Below, piece by piece: positions 17,229 through 26,253 of a stretch of DNA of 51,032 nt (its first letter is position 1; each line of letters opens with the position of its first letter). The position numbers and the translations under genes were made by a program. Origin of the DNA: Oscillospiraceae bacterium (GTDB lineage: Bacteria; Bacillota; Clostridia; Oscillospirales; Ruminococcaceae); the NCBI GenBank assembly GCA_012729855.1, contig JAAYCI010000075.1, forward strand, positions 1-51,032. Direction: 5' to 3'. The notes beneath the pieces were generated by a model. The model was given only the letters and a program-made list of their open reading frames with translations, was not told the origin of the DNA and searched no databases.

Positions 17229-17523
17229 GTATTTTCTGTTGCGCGTCGATTTTTGCACCCATCGGTTTTTCTGTTTCTGCGCTCATTATATCGACCACTG
17301 GTAACACACCGGTAACATACGCAAAACCACTATGACCTCTTTTTGACTTTTGCCAAACCGTTTATTCCACCATTATGCGCAAGCGGTTTACTATGCGACA
17401 CATTCGGTCTCAAACCATGCCGCTTCCACCTGAATCGACACAAAAGTAATCCGAAAATTTTTACGCGCCGACGGGCCGGCTGCGCCGCTTTTTCCCGTAA
17501 CCGCAATTTCTGCCAATAATACA

Positions 17524-17552
17524 TGGACAGTGCCAATTTTATATGATAAAAT
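17524..17552 (+). promoter_or_regulatory. Promoter of the HEAT-repeat/glycosyltransferase pair
   Basis: TGGACA (17524-17529), 17 bases, TAAAAT (17547-17552). Just downstream two copies of ATAGAGTAA (17574-17582 and 17589-17597) repeat with a 15-base period, which could be a regulator site or chance. Confidence 0.6.
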
Positions 17553-17611
17553 GTAACATCAATCCTGTCTGTCATAGAGTAATCTGTTATAGAGTAAGGG
17601 GTAACATTGTG

Positions 17612-18760
17612 ATGCGTACATGGATATATGCCTTAATCAATAGGGCCAGCGCCGACAAGGTGCAAATGGGTGACTGGGAACCCGCCTGGTTCAACAGCCG
17701 GCTGGTGTTCGCCTACATCATTGCGTTCCTTATTTTTATTTTGGTTTGTTTCGTTGTGGTGCTTATTTATATCCGTGTGTCGGCCGCCATACGGGACAAC
17801 TTCAAGTACAAGCTGAAGCAGCAGATCTACTACGCGCTCAGCCAGGCCACCGACCGCCCCGGCGGCAAGGCGGCCATCTCCATTCCGGGCGGCGAAAAGG
17901 TGTTTGGGCGCGACAGGCTGTTTATTTTGGCCGAGGTGTTCGACGAAATTGACGACCAGTACAAGCCCGCGCTGCGGGGCATTGTGCTGAAAATGGGCTT
18001 CCGCGAGTATATCAACAAGCAGTTCGGCACCAACGATATGGAGTACCTCATCCTCATCATCCGCATGATCGGCGATTTGGAGCTGGTGGGCATGGACAGC
18101 CGCGTTGCCTCGCTGATGTACACCCACCGCGGCGACATCAACCTGCAGTACCAGGCCTACCTCACGCTGGCCATTTTGGGCAGCCAGGACCATATCGTGC
18201 ACATCTGCATGGATGAAAACTATGTGCAGACCCTCTCCTTCCGCAGCCTGCAGGAGGTGCTGAAAGCCTACACCGGCGACAAAGAGGAGCTTTACGACAT
18301 CCTGCTGGCCTCGCCCGACCCGTTTGTGGTGCGCATCTGCATCAAGCGCATTGGCGCCGAGGGCGTGGCCCGCCTGGCCGACAAGGTGTTCCCCTACCTG
18401 GGCAACGGCAACTTCAACATTGTTATAGATGCCGCGCGCACGCTGGGCCAGCTGAAATACCAGCCGGCCGCCGAAAAGCTGGTGGCCCTGCTGAAAAACG
18501 ACCGCTGGGAGGTGCGCAGCATCGCGGTAAGCGCGCTGGCCGCCATAGACCCCGCCGACTACGAAGCCCCCATTGCCGAGGCCCTGCGCGACAAGGAATG
18601 GCAGGTGCGCTACAACGCCGCGCTGGCGCTGAGCCGCTCGCCCAACATGGACGCCCTGCTGGAAAAAGTGAAGGCCACGGGCGACCGCTACGCCTACGAG
18701 GCGCTGGAATATGTGGCGCAGGCGAACAATATCTTCGGGAAGGCAGGGAGCGCATCATGA
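17612..18760 (+). CDS. Membrane-anchored HEAT-repeat protein
   Basis: A 382-residue protein with one strong membrane segment (LVFAYIIAFLIFILVCFVVV, about 31-55) and a long cytoplasmic part made of helical repeats. The last 150 residues are clear PBS-lyase-type HEAT repeats (DAARTLGQLKYQPAAEKLVA; WEVRSIAVSALAAIDPADYE; WQVRYNAALALSRSPNMDAL). Such repeats are protein-binding scaffolds with no enzymatic activity of their own. Translation probably starts at the ATG at 17612 (AAGGGG ten bases upstream); the adjacent GTG at 17609 is equally well spaced. Its stop overlaps the start of the glycosyltransferase by four bases (ATGA), so the two products are made together and probably work as a membrane complex in which the HEAT part guides or regulates the transferase. 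Confidence 0.82.
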   Translation: MRTWIYALINRASADKVQMGDWEPAWFNSRLVFAYIIAFLIFILVCFVVVLIYIRVSAAIRDNFKYKLKQQIYYALSQATDRPGGKAAISIPGGEKVFGRDRLFILAEVFDEIDDQYKPALRGIVLKMGFREYINKQFGTNDMEYLILIIRMIGDLELVGMDSRVASLMYTHRGDINLQYQAYLTLAILGSQDHIVHICMDENYVQTLSFRSLQEVLKAYTGDKEELYDILLASPDPFVVRICIKRIGAEGVARLADKVFPYLGNGNFNIVIDAARTLGQLKYQPAAEKLVALLKNDRWEVRSIAVSALAAIDPADYEAPIAEALRDKEWQVRYNAALALSRSPNMDALLEKVKATGDRYAYEALEYVAQANNIFGKAGSAS

Positions 18761-20136
18761 ATGTCATCTTCGTCATCTTGCTCATCATCAACATCATTGC
18801 GTTCGTGTATATCCTGCTGTCCAACACCGTGTCGCTGGTGCAGCTGCTCTCGTCGTCCGTCAGCCTGTCGCGGTTCAACCGCTCGCGCTATTACCTGGAG
18901 CACAAGCGCTACCTGGACAGCGAGAACATGATTCCCATCACGCTGATGGTGGCCGCCCAAAACGAGGAGAAGACCATTCTGAGCACGGTGGCCAACCTGC
19001 TGAGCCTGGATTTCCCCGAGTATGAGGTCATCATCATCAACGACGGCAGCACCGACCAAACACTGCAAAAGCTCATTGAGCGGTTCAACCTGGTGGCGGT
19101 ACGCCAGCCCATCAAGGTGTCCATTCCCACCAAAGAGGTGAAGGCCGTTTACCGCTGCCCCGATTACCCGGGCCTGGTGGTGCTGGACAAGGAACAGGGC
19201 GGCGTGGGCGACGCGCTGAACGCCGGCATCAACGCCTCGCGCTACCCGGTGTATGTGGCCATCGACGCCGACAGCCTGCTGGAAAAGGAATCGCTGGTCA
19301 AAATCATCATGCCGTTTGTGAAGGACCACCGGGTGGTGGGCGTGGGCGGCATTGTGCGGGTGGCCACCGGCTACGAGATTGTAAACGGCGAGCTGGTGGA
19401 GGCGGGCACACCCCGGCGCCCGCTCATCAACTTCCAAACCATAGAATACCTGCGCACCTTCCTTACCGGCAGCCTGGGGTGCGACGCCATGGGCATCCTG
19501 CTGAATGTCTCGGGCGCGTTTGGCGCCTTCCGCAAAAAGTCGGTCATTGACGTGGGCGGCTACACCACCGACGGGTTTGGTGTGGGCATGGAGCTGGTGG
19601 TGAAGCTGCACCAGGACCTTCTGGAAAAAGAGGCCCCCTATGTCATCAAATTCATTCCCGACCCTGTGTGCTGGGTGCACCCGCCCAAAAAGATGAAAGA
19701 CCTGTACCGCCAGCGCAAAACCTGGCAAACCGAGACCATCAACTCGCTTACCAGCCACAAGAAGATGCTGTTCAACCCCAAGTACAAGCGCATTGGCATG
19801 CTGGCCATGCCCTACTACTGGCTGTTCGAGGTCATCGGCCCCTTCCTGGACATCATTGGCTACATCACCATTCCGCTGTCGTTCGCGCTGGGCATCGTCA
19901 GCCTCAACTTCATGGTATCCTTCCTGGTCATCGCGCTGCTGTACGGCATTGTGCTCAGCGTGGGCTCGCTGATACTGGAGGAGGACATGGTGCAAAAGTA
20001 CCCCGCCCGCGGGCATTTCAGCACGCTGTCCTTCTACGCCCTGCTGGAGAACATCGGCTACCAGCAGTACACCTCGCTCATGCGCATTGCCGCCACCTTC
20101 ACCTACAAGCGCAACAAGCGCACGCTGGGCAAATAG
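18757..20136 (+). CDS. Family 2 membrane glycosyltransferase
   Basis: A 459-residue processive-type GT-A glycosyltransferase. One N-terminal helix (about 2-22), a cytoplasmic catalytic domain starting with MVAAQNEEKTILSTV and EVIIINDGSTDQTL, the metal-binding AIDADS, and QRKTW in place of the QxxRW of processive synthases. About four helices follow towards the C-terminus. The layout is that of PgaC/hyaluronan-synthase-like enzymes that polymerise a sugar and extrude the chain. It begins inside the stop codon of the HEAT-repeat gene. No deacetylase, export or precursor-synthesis gene lies nearby, so the polymer cannot be named. A diguanylate cyclase is in the window but 16 kb away; no PilZ domain is visible. 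Confidence 0.87.
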   Translation: MNVIFVILLIINIIAFVYILLSNTVSLVQLLSSSVSLSRFNRSRYYLEHKRYLDSENMIPITLMVAAQNEEKTILSTVANLLSLDFPEYEVIIINDGSTDQTLQKLIERFNLVAVRQPIKVSIPTKEVKAVYRCPDYPGLVVLDKEQGGVGDALNAGINASRYPVYVAIDADSLLEKESLVKIIMPFVKDHRVVGVGGIVRVATGYEIVNGELVEAGTPRRPLINFQTIEYLRTFLTGSLGCDAMGILLNVSGAFGAFRKKSVIDVGGYTTDGFGVGMELVVKLHQDLLEKEAPYVIKFIPDPVCWVHPPKKMKDLYRQRKTWQTETINSLTSHKKMLFNPKYKRIGMLAMPYYWLFEVIGPFLDIIGYITIPLSFALGIVSLNFMVSFLVIALLYGIVLSVGSLILEEDMVQKYPARGHFSTLSFYALLENIGYQQYTSLMRIAATFTYKRNKRTLGK

Positions 20137-20161
20137 TTCCTTCATGTTTTCAGGCAATGTC

Positions 20162-20197
20162 AAATGCCGGCAGTTTAGACTGCCGGCATTTAATCTT
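20162..20197 (+). terminator. Terminator of the HEAT/glycosyltransferase operon
   Basis: A 13-bp stem (20162-20174 with 20179-20191), loop TTAG, followed by AATCTTTT. The convergent PflX-like gene ends just beyond it and may share the hairpin. Confidence 0.8.
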
Positions 20198-20209
20198 TTG
20201 TAGTGAAGC

Positions 20210-21136
20210 TTATACTTCAAACGGCGGGATATAAGCCGCCGAGGCGCTTTCCGCCTGCTGGGTGTACCCCGTGGCCAGGCCCAGGCGCTCGGCTTCGTCC
20301 AGCACCTGGCGGTACTCGTAGCTGGCAAGCCGCCGGCTGAGGGGCCGCGGCAGCCCCAGGCCGGGCGGCGGGGTGTACTGGCGCATCAGGCTGAGCAAAA
20401 AGCCGCCGCGTGGCAGTTCCGACGCCATGAATCGCAGCAGGGCCATGGCATCTTTGTGGTGCCCGGGCAGCACCAGCAGCCGCAGGATGACCCCCCGCCG
20501 CAGCAGGCCGCCACCGCCAAACACCGGCGGGCCGGCCAGCCGGCAGGCCTGCTTTGCCGCCGCCGACGCCACGGGGAAATAGTCGGGCGCATCGGCCAGG
20601 GTGGCGGCCAGCGCGGCGGCGTGGAACTTCAAATCCAGCAGCCAGATGTCCACATCGGCGGCCAGGGCGTCCAGCGCCTCGGTGGTCTCGTAGCCGCCGC
20701 TGTTCCACACCACGGGCAGGCTAAAGCCCTGTGCGCGGGCCAGGGCCAGCGCCCGCTGCACCCAGGGGCGGTAGTGGCCGGCGGTTACCAGGTTCAGGTT
20801 GTGGGCGCCCCGCTGTTGCATGGCCAGAAAGCGCGCCGCCAGCTGTTGAGCCGTATGGGGCGCCCCGCCCGCCCGGTGGCTGATGGCGTGGTTTTGGCAA
20901 AACAGGCACCCCAGCGGGCACCCGCCAAAAAACACCGTGCCGCTGCCCCGCGTGCCGGCGAGGCAGGGCTCCTCCCAGTGGTGCAGCATGGTGTGGGCCA
21001 CCAGCGGCAGGCCGCCGCCGTGGCAGCGGCCTGCCGCTACGCGGCGGTTCGCCCCACAGCGCCGGGGGCATAAGGTGCATGCCGCAGGGGGTAACGCGCC
21101 GGGCCTGGCGGCCGGCTGTAATGCTTCCAGTGGCAT
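20210..21136 (-). CDS. PflX-like radical-SAM protein
   Basis: A 308-residue radical-SAM enzyme related to pyruvate formate-lyase activating enzymes (COG1313, PflX type). The cluster motif is the classical CX3CX2C: C73, C77 and C80 in CPLGCLFC. An N-terminal cysteine group (C20, C23, C27, C38) in CTLCPRRCG may bind a second metal centre, as typical of this group. The SAM-binding and barrel motifs (LNLVTAGHY, VVWNSGGYETTEALDAL, DIWLLDLKF) follow. No formate-lyase or glycyl-radical partner is adjacent, so the target of activation, if it is an activase, is elsewhere. Start: GGGAGAG eight bases before the ATG at 21136. Divergent from deoD, with about 270 bases between them that hold two hairpins and the deoD promoter. 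Confidence 0.85.
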   Translation of the reverse strand: MPLEALQPAARPGALPPAACTLCPRRCGANRRVAAGRCHGGGLPLVAHTMLHHWEEPCLAGTRGSGTVFFGGCPLGCLFCQNHAISHRAGGAPHTAQQLAARFLAMQQRGAHNLNLVTAGHYRPWVQRALALARAQGFSLPVVWNSGGYETTEALDALAADVDIWLLDLKFHAAALAATLADAPDYFPVASAAAKQACRLAGPPVFGGGGLLRRGVILRLLVLPGHHKDAMALLRFMASELPRGGFLLSLMRQYTPPPGLGLPRPLSRRLASYEYRQVLDEAERLGLATGYTQQAESASAAYIPPFEV

Positions 21137-21340
21137 GGATGTCTCTCCCTTGTTGGTTTGCGCAAAAGCTCCATCGCTCTAATACGATATTAAATAAGCA
21201 CCGGATGCCGCCATATGGTATACTGGTCTCGAATAGAATCATGTGCAGCATGATTCTGCGGCAGTGATATAGGCCGCTGGCGGCTTTTGCCGCCACACTG
21301 CCGTTCAATAGCCAATTCGCGCTGTATTTACACATGATTG

Positions 21341-21369
21341 TTGATCTGAAATTAACACTGTAGTAATAC
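21341..21369 (+). promoter_or_regulatory. Promoter of the deoD-cdd unit
   Basis: TTGATC (21341-21346), 17 bases, TAATAC (21364-21369), about 40 bases before the deoD start. A perfect GAATCATG/CATGATTC hairpin lies further upstream near 21232-21252. Confidence 0.6.
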
Positions 21370-21408
21370 TAACACACCAACCACACCACTGGAAAGGAGT
21401 GCTTGACC

Positions 21409-22125
21409 ATGGCCACCCCACATATTGCCGCCGCACCGGGCCAGATAGCCCCCACCGTGCTGATGCCCGGCGACCCGCTGCGCGCCAGGTTCATTGCCGA
21501 AACCTACCTGGAGGCCCCCGAGGAATTCAACCACGTGCGCGGCATGCTGGGCTACACCGGCCGCTACAAGGGCAAACCCGTGTCGGTGATGGGCAGCGGT
21601 ATGGGCATGCCCAGCATCGGCATCTATTCCTGGGAGCTGTACACCGTTTACGGCGTGGAGGAGATCATCCGCGTGGGCTCCGCCGGGGCGTATGCCGCCG
21701 AGCTGAAGCTGTTCGACCTGATGCTGGTGACCGGCGCTTATAGCGAATCCACCTTTGCCAAAACCCAAAACGGCAGCCTGGATGAAATACTGAGCCCCAG
21801 CGCGGCCCTGACCGCCCGCCTGCGTGCCACCGCCCAAACCCTGGGCAAACCACTGGCGGAGGGCATCGTGCATTCCAGCGATGTATTCTACCAGGATGAA
21901 AAGCCCGGCACCCCCTACTGGCAGCGCCTGCGGGATGAAAAAGGCTGCCTGGCTGTGGAGATGGAGAGCTTTGCGCTCTTCCACAATGCCGCCGCCACCG
22001 GCAAACAGGCCGCCTGCCTGCTCACCATATCGGACAGCTTTACCAGCCCCCAGCAAACCACGGCCGAGCAGCGGGAAAAAAGCTTCACCGGCATGATGGA
22101 GGTGGCGCTGGAGGCCCTGCCATGA
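21409..22125 (+). CDS. deoD: Purine-nucleoside phosphorylase, DeoD type
   Basis: A 238-residue hexameric-type phosphorylase that splits purine (deoxy)ribonucleosides into base and (deoxy)ribose-1-phosphate. Family motifs: LMPGDPLRARFIAETYL (phosphate-binding start), GSGMGMPSIGIYSWELY, IRVGSAGAY (normally RVGSCGA), and VEMESFALF near the C-terminus, followed by ISDSF (normally VSDH or similar). The length is that of E. coli DeoD. The ATG at 21409 has AAAGGAG nine bases upstream; a TTG two codons earlier is possible but less likely. The stop overlaps the cdd start by four bases, so nucleoside phosphorolysis and cytidine deamination are co-translated as a salvage unit. Confidence 0.95.
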   Translation: MATPHIAAAPGQIAPTVLMPGDPLRARFIAETYLEAPEEFNHVRGMLGYTGRYKGKPVSVMGSGMGMPSIGIYSWELYTVYGVEEIIRVGSAGAYAAELKLFDLMLVTGAYSESTFAKTQNGSLDEILSPSAALTARLRATAQTLGKPLAEGIVHSSDVFYQDEKPGTPYWQRLRDEKGCLAVEMESFALFHNAAATGKQAACLLTISDSFTSPQQTTAEQREKSFTGMMEVALEALP

Positions 22126-22550
22126 CAAGCTTTGACGCCGCCGCCCTGGCCCAGGCGGCCATAGACGCACGGCAGCAGGCCTACGTGCCCTACTCGCATT
22201 TTGCGGTGGGGGCGGCGTTGCTGGCCGAGGATGGCCGCGTTTTTACCGGCTGCAACGTGGAGAATGCCGCCTACAGCGTAACCAACTGCGCCGAGCGCAC
22301 CGCCCTGTTCAAGGCCGTGAGCGAGGGGGCGCGCACCTTCCGCGCGCTGGCCGTGGCCGGCGCACCGCAGGATACAGACCCCGCCGGCCACCTGCCCGCC
22401 TGCCCGCCCTGCGGCGTGTGCCGGCAGGCACTGTTCGAGTTTACCGGCCCGCAGCTGCCCGTTGTTCTGGCGCTGGGCGGCGGCGCCTACGAAACGCACA
22501 CCCTGGGCGAGCTGCTGCCCCATGCCTTTGGCCCAAATGACCTTTTGTAA
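22122..22550 (+). CDS. cdd: Cytidine deaminase
   Basis: A 142-residue zinc enzyme that converts (deoxy)cytidine to (deoxy)uridine in pyrimidine salvage. The zinc-site motifs are intact: CNVENAAYSVTNCAERTALF with the catalytic glutamate in CAE, and PPCGVCRQ supplying the two other cysteines. Homotetrameric short form, normal length. ATGA overlap with deoD. The following lipoprotein gene starts 100 bases further on and may belong to the same salvage theme. Confidence 0.95.
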   Translation: MTSFDAAALAQAAIDARQQAYVPYSHFAVGAALLAEDGRVFTGCNVENAAYSVTNCAERTALFKAVSEGARTFRALAVAGAPQDTDPAGHLPACPPCGVCRQALFEFTGPQLPVVLALGGGAYETHTLGELLPHAFGPNDLL

Positions 22551-22652
22551 CTTTTTGTAATGCCAATTGTAATGGTTGCGCCTTGATGTGGGCGCTTATT
22601 TGCGTTAGGATAAAATATATAGAATGTTCTACATAGCGAGAGGAGGGGTGCC

Positions 22653-24095
22653 GTGCGCCGCCTGTTTGGCCTTTTGATGTCTGTTTTATTGGTTGTGCTG
22701 CTGCTGGCGGCCTGCACCGGCGGCCCATCCGCCTCCCTTTCACTGCCGGAGAACAGCGGCATGACCTCTGACGCCGGCGTGCCCCCTGCGTCGGCCGATA
22801 TTGCGCTCATCACCACCGAGGCCCGCTATAATGACGACTTTGGCCAGGCTGTGTGGAGCACCATCACCCGGTTTTCGGGCGAGACGGGCCTGGCCGCTGC
22901 CAGCTATAAAACCGAGGAGGACAACCCGGACGCCTGCCTGGCCACGCTGGAATTGGCTGTAAAAGGCGGCGCGCAGATGGTGATTGGCATGGGCGAGAGC
23001 GTCTCGCCGGCCATTGCCACCGCGCAGGCGCAGTACCCGGACGTTTACTTTATTTTGCTGGATGCCAAAGAGGCGCCACCCCTGCTGGACAATGGCGTCT
23101 CGGTGGTTTTCTCCGCCGGGCAGGCCGGTTGGTTGGCCGGCTACTACGCCGCCCGCGAAGCCAATGGCCGGCTGGGTATAGTGGCTACCGACAGCCATGA
23201 ATCGCAGCAATATACCCTGGGCTTCCTGATGGGGGCGCAGGCCTCGCTGGCGGCGCTGGAGGTGGCACCCGAGCCGCTGCAAGTCTCGCTGCTGGTGCTG
23301 GACGACGCCCACTACAACAAGCGCCGCACTTACATAGACCAGCTGTACGAGGCCGGGGTTCAGCTGATGTTTGCCGCCGCACCCGAGCTATGGCAGGCCG
23401 CGCTGCCCACCGCGCAAGGCATGGGCTACCAGCTGATGGGCATAGGCCTGCCCATGGCCGACACCGGCGACGCCGGCCTGGCCAGCATTGAGGCGGACCC
23501 CAAAAACCTGGTGTACAACCTGCTGGACGCCTGGGCCAACCAGAACTTCCCCGGCGGCAACGAGATTACCGGCGGCGTGGCCGCCGGCGATATCACCGTG
23601 GTTACCGAGCCCTGGCGCTTTAAACGCATGCCCCAGTGGCTGCGCAAGCGGGGGCTGGAAAGCTTTGACAGCGGCATGCTGGCCATCAGCATTGCCACCC
23701 GCCTGCGCCCCGATGCAAACGGCAACCTGCCTACCCCGGCGGACCTGCCGCTGGAGCTGCTGCGCGTGCACCTGGTAGACCCCGACGCCCCGATACCCGA
23801 CCCCAGCAGCGTGGCCGAACTTCCCGACGCCCCACCGGCCGGCGTTGCCAGCCAGGGCGCCCCGCCGCCCGAAAGCCCAGCCGCCCCCGAAAGCGCCCCG
23901 CCACCGGAAAGCACACCTGAACCCGAGAGCGCGCCGGCCCCGGAAAGCAGCACCACCCCGGAAAGCAGCTCCGCCTCCAGCAGTGCGGCTGCTTCGGAAA
24001 ACCCTGCCCCGGAGAGTGACCCCACCGACAGCAGTGTCTTGCCGGACAGCAGTATCCCGCCAGACAACAGCGCCGTGCCGGAGGATACCCCGTAA
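22653..24095 (+). CDS. BMP-family lipoprotein with low-complexity tail
   Basis: A 480-residue substrate-binding lipoprotein of the basic membrane protein (BmpA/PnrA/Med) family. The signal sequence ends in LLAAC with C21 as the lipidated residue. The binding domain (about 48-370) opens with IALITTEARYNDDFGQAVWS and keeps the family pattern of a periplasmic-binding fold. The last 90 or so residues are a repetitive Pro/Glu/Ser tail (PESAPxPES, SSxxPESSS) of unknown use, possibly a wall spacer. Family members commonly bind nucleosides and feed an ABC importer; the position after deoD-cdd supports a nucleoside ligand, but no permease or ATPase gene is here, so it may be a pure sensor or share a distant transporter. 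GTG start with GAGGAGG upstream. A TTGATG-N17-TAGGAT/TAAAAT promoter may lie at 22583-22615. Confidence 0.82.
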   Translation: MRRLFGLLMSVLLVVLLLAACTGGPSASLSLPENSGMTSDAGVPPASADIALITTEARYNDDFGQAVWSTITRFSGETGLAAASYKTEEDNPDACLATLELAVKGGAQMVIGMGESVSPAIATAQAQYPDVYFILLDAKEAPPLLDNGVSVVFSAGQAGWLAGYYAAREANGRLGIVATDSHESQQYTLGFLMGAQASLAALEVAPEPLQVSLLVLDDAHYNKRRTYIDQLYEAGVQLMFAAAPELWQAALPTAQGMGYQLMGIGLPMADTGDAGLASIEADPKNLVYNLLDAWANQNFPGGNEITGGVAAGDITVVTEPWRFKRMPQWLRKRGLESFDSGMLAISIATRLRPDANGNLPTPADLPLELLRVHLVDPDAPIPDPSSVAELPDAPPAGVASQGAPPPESPAAPESAPPPESTPEPESAPAPESSTTPESSSASSSAAASENPAPESDPTDSSVLPDSSIPPDNSAVPEDTP

Positions 24096-24117
24096 CAGCC
24101 CGGCGTTATTCAAACAG

Positions 24118-24275
24118 ATAAAGCCAAACCACTTGAAAACAGCGTTACCAAGGCGGCAGGTAAAACCTGCCGCCTTCCCTATACAGTGCGCGGTTGGCCA
24201 TGAACGACAATCCAATTGCTTTACAGGCGCTTCCCCGCCGCTTCGCGCGTGGTTTCAAAATTGCTTTGGTTATAA
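24118..24275. repeat. Decayed copy of the hairpin-rich intergenic element
   Basis: Keeps the left end (AAACCACTTGAAAAC), the tandem hairpin (GGCGGCAGGT-AAA-ACCTGCCGCC), the internal stretch beginning TGAACGACAA and the right end (GGTTTCAAAATTGC...GGTTATA) of the element found intact at 32311-32487 and 47742-47920, but with many substitutions. The large hairpin may double as the terminator of the BMP lipoprotein gene. Confidence 0.6.
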
Positions 24276-24280
24276 CAGAG

Positions 24281-24309
24281 GCCCCCGGCACCAGTGTGAT
24301 GCCGGGGGC
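24281..24309. terminator. Hairpin downstream of typA
   Basis: GCCCCCGGCA (24281-24290) pairs with TGCCGGGGGC (24300-24309). It lies just past the typA stop on the minus strand; the following tract is only weakly T-rich. Confidence 0.55.
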
Positions 24310-24329
24310 TTCTATATTGCTTTACGCAG

Positions 24330-26159
24330 CTACTTGTCCGCCTTGGCTTTCTTGCCGGCTTTCATGCGCTGCTCGTGGTTCAGTATCCGCTTGCGTATGC
24401 GAATGGACAACGGCGTCACCTCCACCAGCTCGTCCGGGCGGATGAATTCCAGCGCCTCCTCCAGGCTGAAACACACGGCCGGCACCAGCCGCAGGGCGTC
24501 GTCGCTGCCACTGGCGCGCACGTTGGTGAGGTGCTTGGTTTTGCACACGTTCACCGTGATGTCTTCGGCCTTGGGGCTGTAGCCCACCACCATGCCGGCG
24601 TACACCTTCTCGCCCGGGCCTATAATCATCCGCCCGCGCTCCTGCGCGGCATACAGGCCGTAGGGTACGGCGTCGCCGGTTTCGTAGCTTACCAGGCTGC
24701 CGGTGCTGCGGCCGGGCAGCTCGCCCCGCCATGCGTCATACCCATCAAAGATGGTATTCAGGATGCCTTCGCCGTGGGTGTCGGTCAAAAACTCGTTGCG
24801 GTAGCCAAACAGCCCCCGGCCGGGCATGCGGAACTCGATGCGCATGCGGTCGCCCTGCGGGGCCATCTGCAGCATTTCGCCCCGGCGGGCGCCCAGCTTT
24901 TGTATCACACTGCCCTGGTACTCGGGCGGCACGTCTACCACCACCTGCTCCATTGGTTCCAGCACCATGCCATCCTCCTCGCGCAGCAGCACCCGCGGGG
25001 GCGACACCTGGAACTCAAAGCCCTCCCGCCGCATGGTCTCAATAAGGATGGACAGGTGCATCTCGCCCCGGCCCATCACGCGGAAGGCGTCGGTGCTGTC
25101 GGTGTCCTCCACCCGCAGGGCCACGTCCTTCAAAAGTTCCCGCATCAGGCGGTCGCGCAGCTGGCGGCTGGTAACAAACTTGCCCTCCTTGCCGGCGAAT
25201 GGCGAGTCGTTCACCGCAAAGGTCATCTCCACGGTCGGCTCGGTGATTTTCAAAAACGGCAGCGGGGCCACCTGCTCGGGCGCGCACAGCGTGTTGCCAA
25301 TGTTCACGCCCTCAATGCCCGAAAACGCGATGATATCCCCGGCGGCCACCTCCTCGGCCGGCGCGCGGGTCATCCCTTCAAAGGTATATAGGGCCGTCAC
25401 CCGGCCCCTGGCTTCCAGCGTGGGGTCGTTCCAGTCGCACAGCACCACATCCATGTTGGCTTTCAGCACACCATTCTCTATGCGCCCCACGCCAATGCGG
25501 CCCACGTACTCGTTGTAGTCGATGCTGGAGCTGAGCATGGCGAACGGCGCGTCGGGGTCGCCCTCGGGCGGCTTCACATACTCCAGGATGGTGTCAAACA
25601 GCGGCTGCAGGTCGGCGCCGGGCGCGTCGGGCGAGTAGCTGGCGGTGCCGTCGCGGCCGGAGGTGAACACCATGGGCGAGTCCAGCTGGGCGTCGGTGGC
25701 GCCCAGGTCCATCAGCAGCAGCAGAATCTCATCCACCACCTCGCTTATGCGGGCGTCGGGGCGGTCGATTTTGTTCACCACGATAACCAGCGAGAGGTCC
25801 TGCGCCAAGGCCTTTTGCAGCACAAAGCGGGTTTGGGGCATGCAGCCCTCGGCGGCGTCCACCAAAAGCAGCACCCCGCCCACCATTTTCAGCACCCGCT
25901 CCACCTCGCCGCCAAAGTCGGCGTGGCCGGGGGTATCCACAATGTTTATCTTCACCCCGTTAAAGGTGCAGCTGGCGTTCTTGGCCAGTATGGTGATGCC
26001 GCGCTCGCGCTCGATGTCGCCCGAGTCCATCATGCGTTCGGCCACCTGCTGGTTATCGCGGAAGGTGCCGCTTTGCTTCAGCATCTCGTCCACCAGGGTG
26101 GTTTTGCCGTGGTCTACGTGGGCGATGATGGCAATATTCCGTAGGTCGTTGCGTTTCAT
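24330..26159 (-). CDS. typA: Translational GTPase TypA/BipA
   Basis: A 609-residue ribosome-associated GTPase of the elongation-factor family that helps 50S assembly and growth under stress. Domains in order: GTPase domain with P-loop AHVDHGKTT (about 14-22), switch region RERGITILAKN, DTPGHADFGGEV and VNKID; a beta-barrel domain II; EF-G-like domains III and V; and the TypA-specific C-terminal domain ending in RIRKRILNHEQR. Length and all G motifs are normal. Start: AAAGGA six bases before the ATG. Single gene, with its own promoter (26254-26283). Confidence 0.97.
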   Translation of the reverse strand: MKRNDLRNIAIIAHVDHGKTTLVDEMLKQSGTFRDNQQVAERMMDSGDIERERGITILAKNASCTFNGVKINIVDTPGHADFGGEVERVLKMVGGVLLLVDAAEGCMPQTRFVLQKALAQDLSLVIVVNKIDRPDARISEVVDEILLLLMDLGATDAQLDSPMVFTSGRDGTASYSPDAPGADLQPLFDTILEYVKPPEGDPDAPFAMLSSSIDYNEYVGRIGVGRIENGVLKANMDVVLCDWNDPTLEARGRVTALYTFEGMTRAPAEEVAAGDIIAFSGIEGVNIGNTLCAPEQVAPLPFLKITEPTVEMTFAVNDSPFAGKEGKFVTSRQLRDRLMRELLKDVALRVEDTDSTDAFRVMGRGEMHLSILIETMRREGFEFQVSPPRVLLREEDGMVLEPMEQVVVDVPPEYQGSVIQKLGARRGEMLQMAPQGDRMRIEFRMPGRGLFGYRNEFLTDTHGEGILNTIFDGYDAWRGELPGRSTGSLVSYETGDAVPYGLYAAQERGRMIIGPGEKVYAGMVVGYSPKAEDITVNVCKTKHLTNVRASGSDDALRLVPAVCFSLEEALEFIRPDELVEVTPLSIRIRKRILNHEQRMKAGKKAKADK

Positions 26160-26253
26160 TCAAGTTCCTTTCATGCCCCTTGCTGTGCCGGCCGGGCCGG
26201 TCATGGCTTTTGGGGCCGGCACAGCAATCGGCGGGGCTTTTTTTACCCCGCCG

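Noticed and set aside
24194-24445. 83-codon ORF starting inside the decayed repeat
   Set aside because: It runs from the repeat through a terminator into the antisense strand of typA; the similarity to a frame in copy A comes from the shared repeat DNA.
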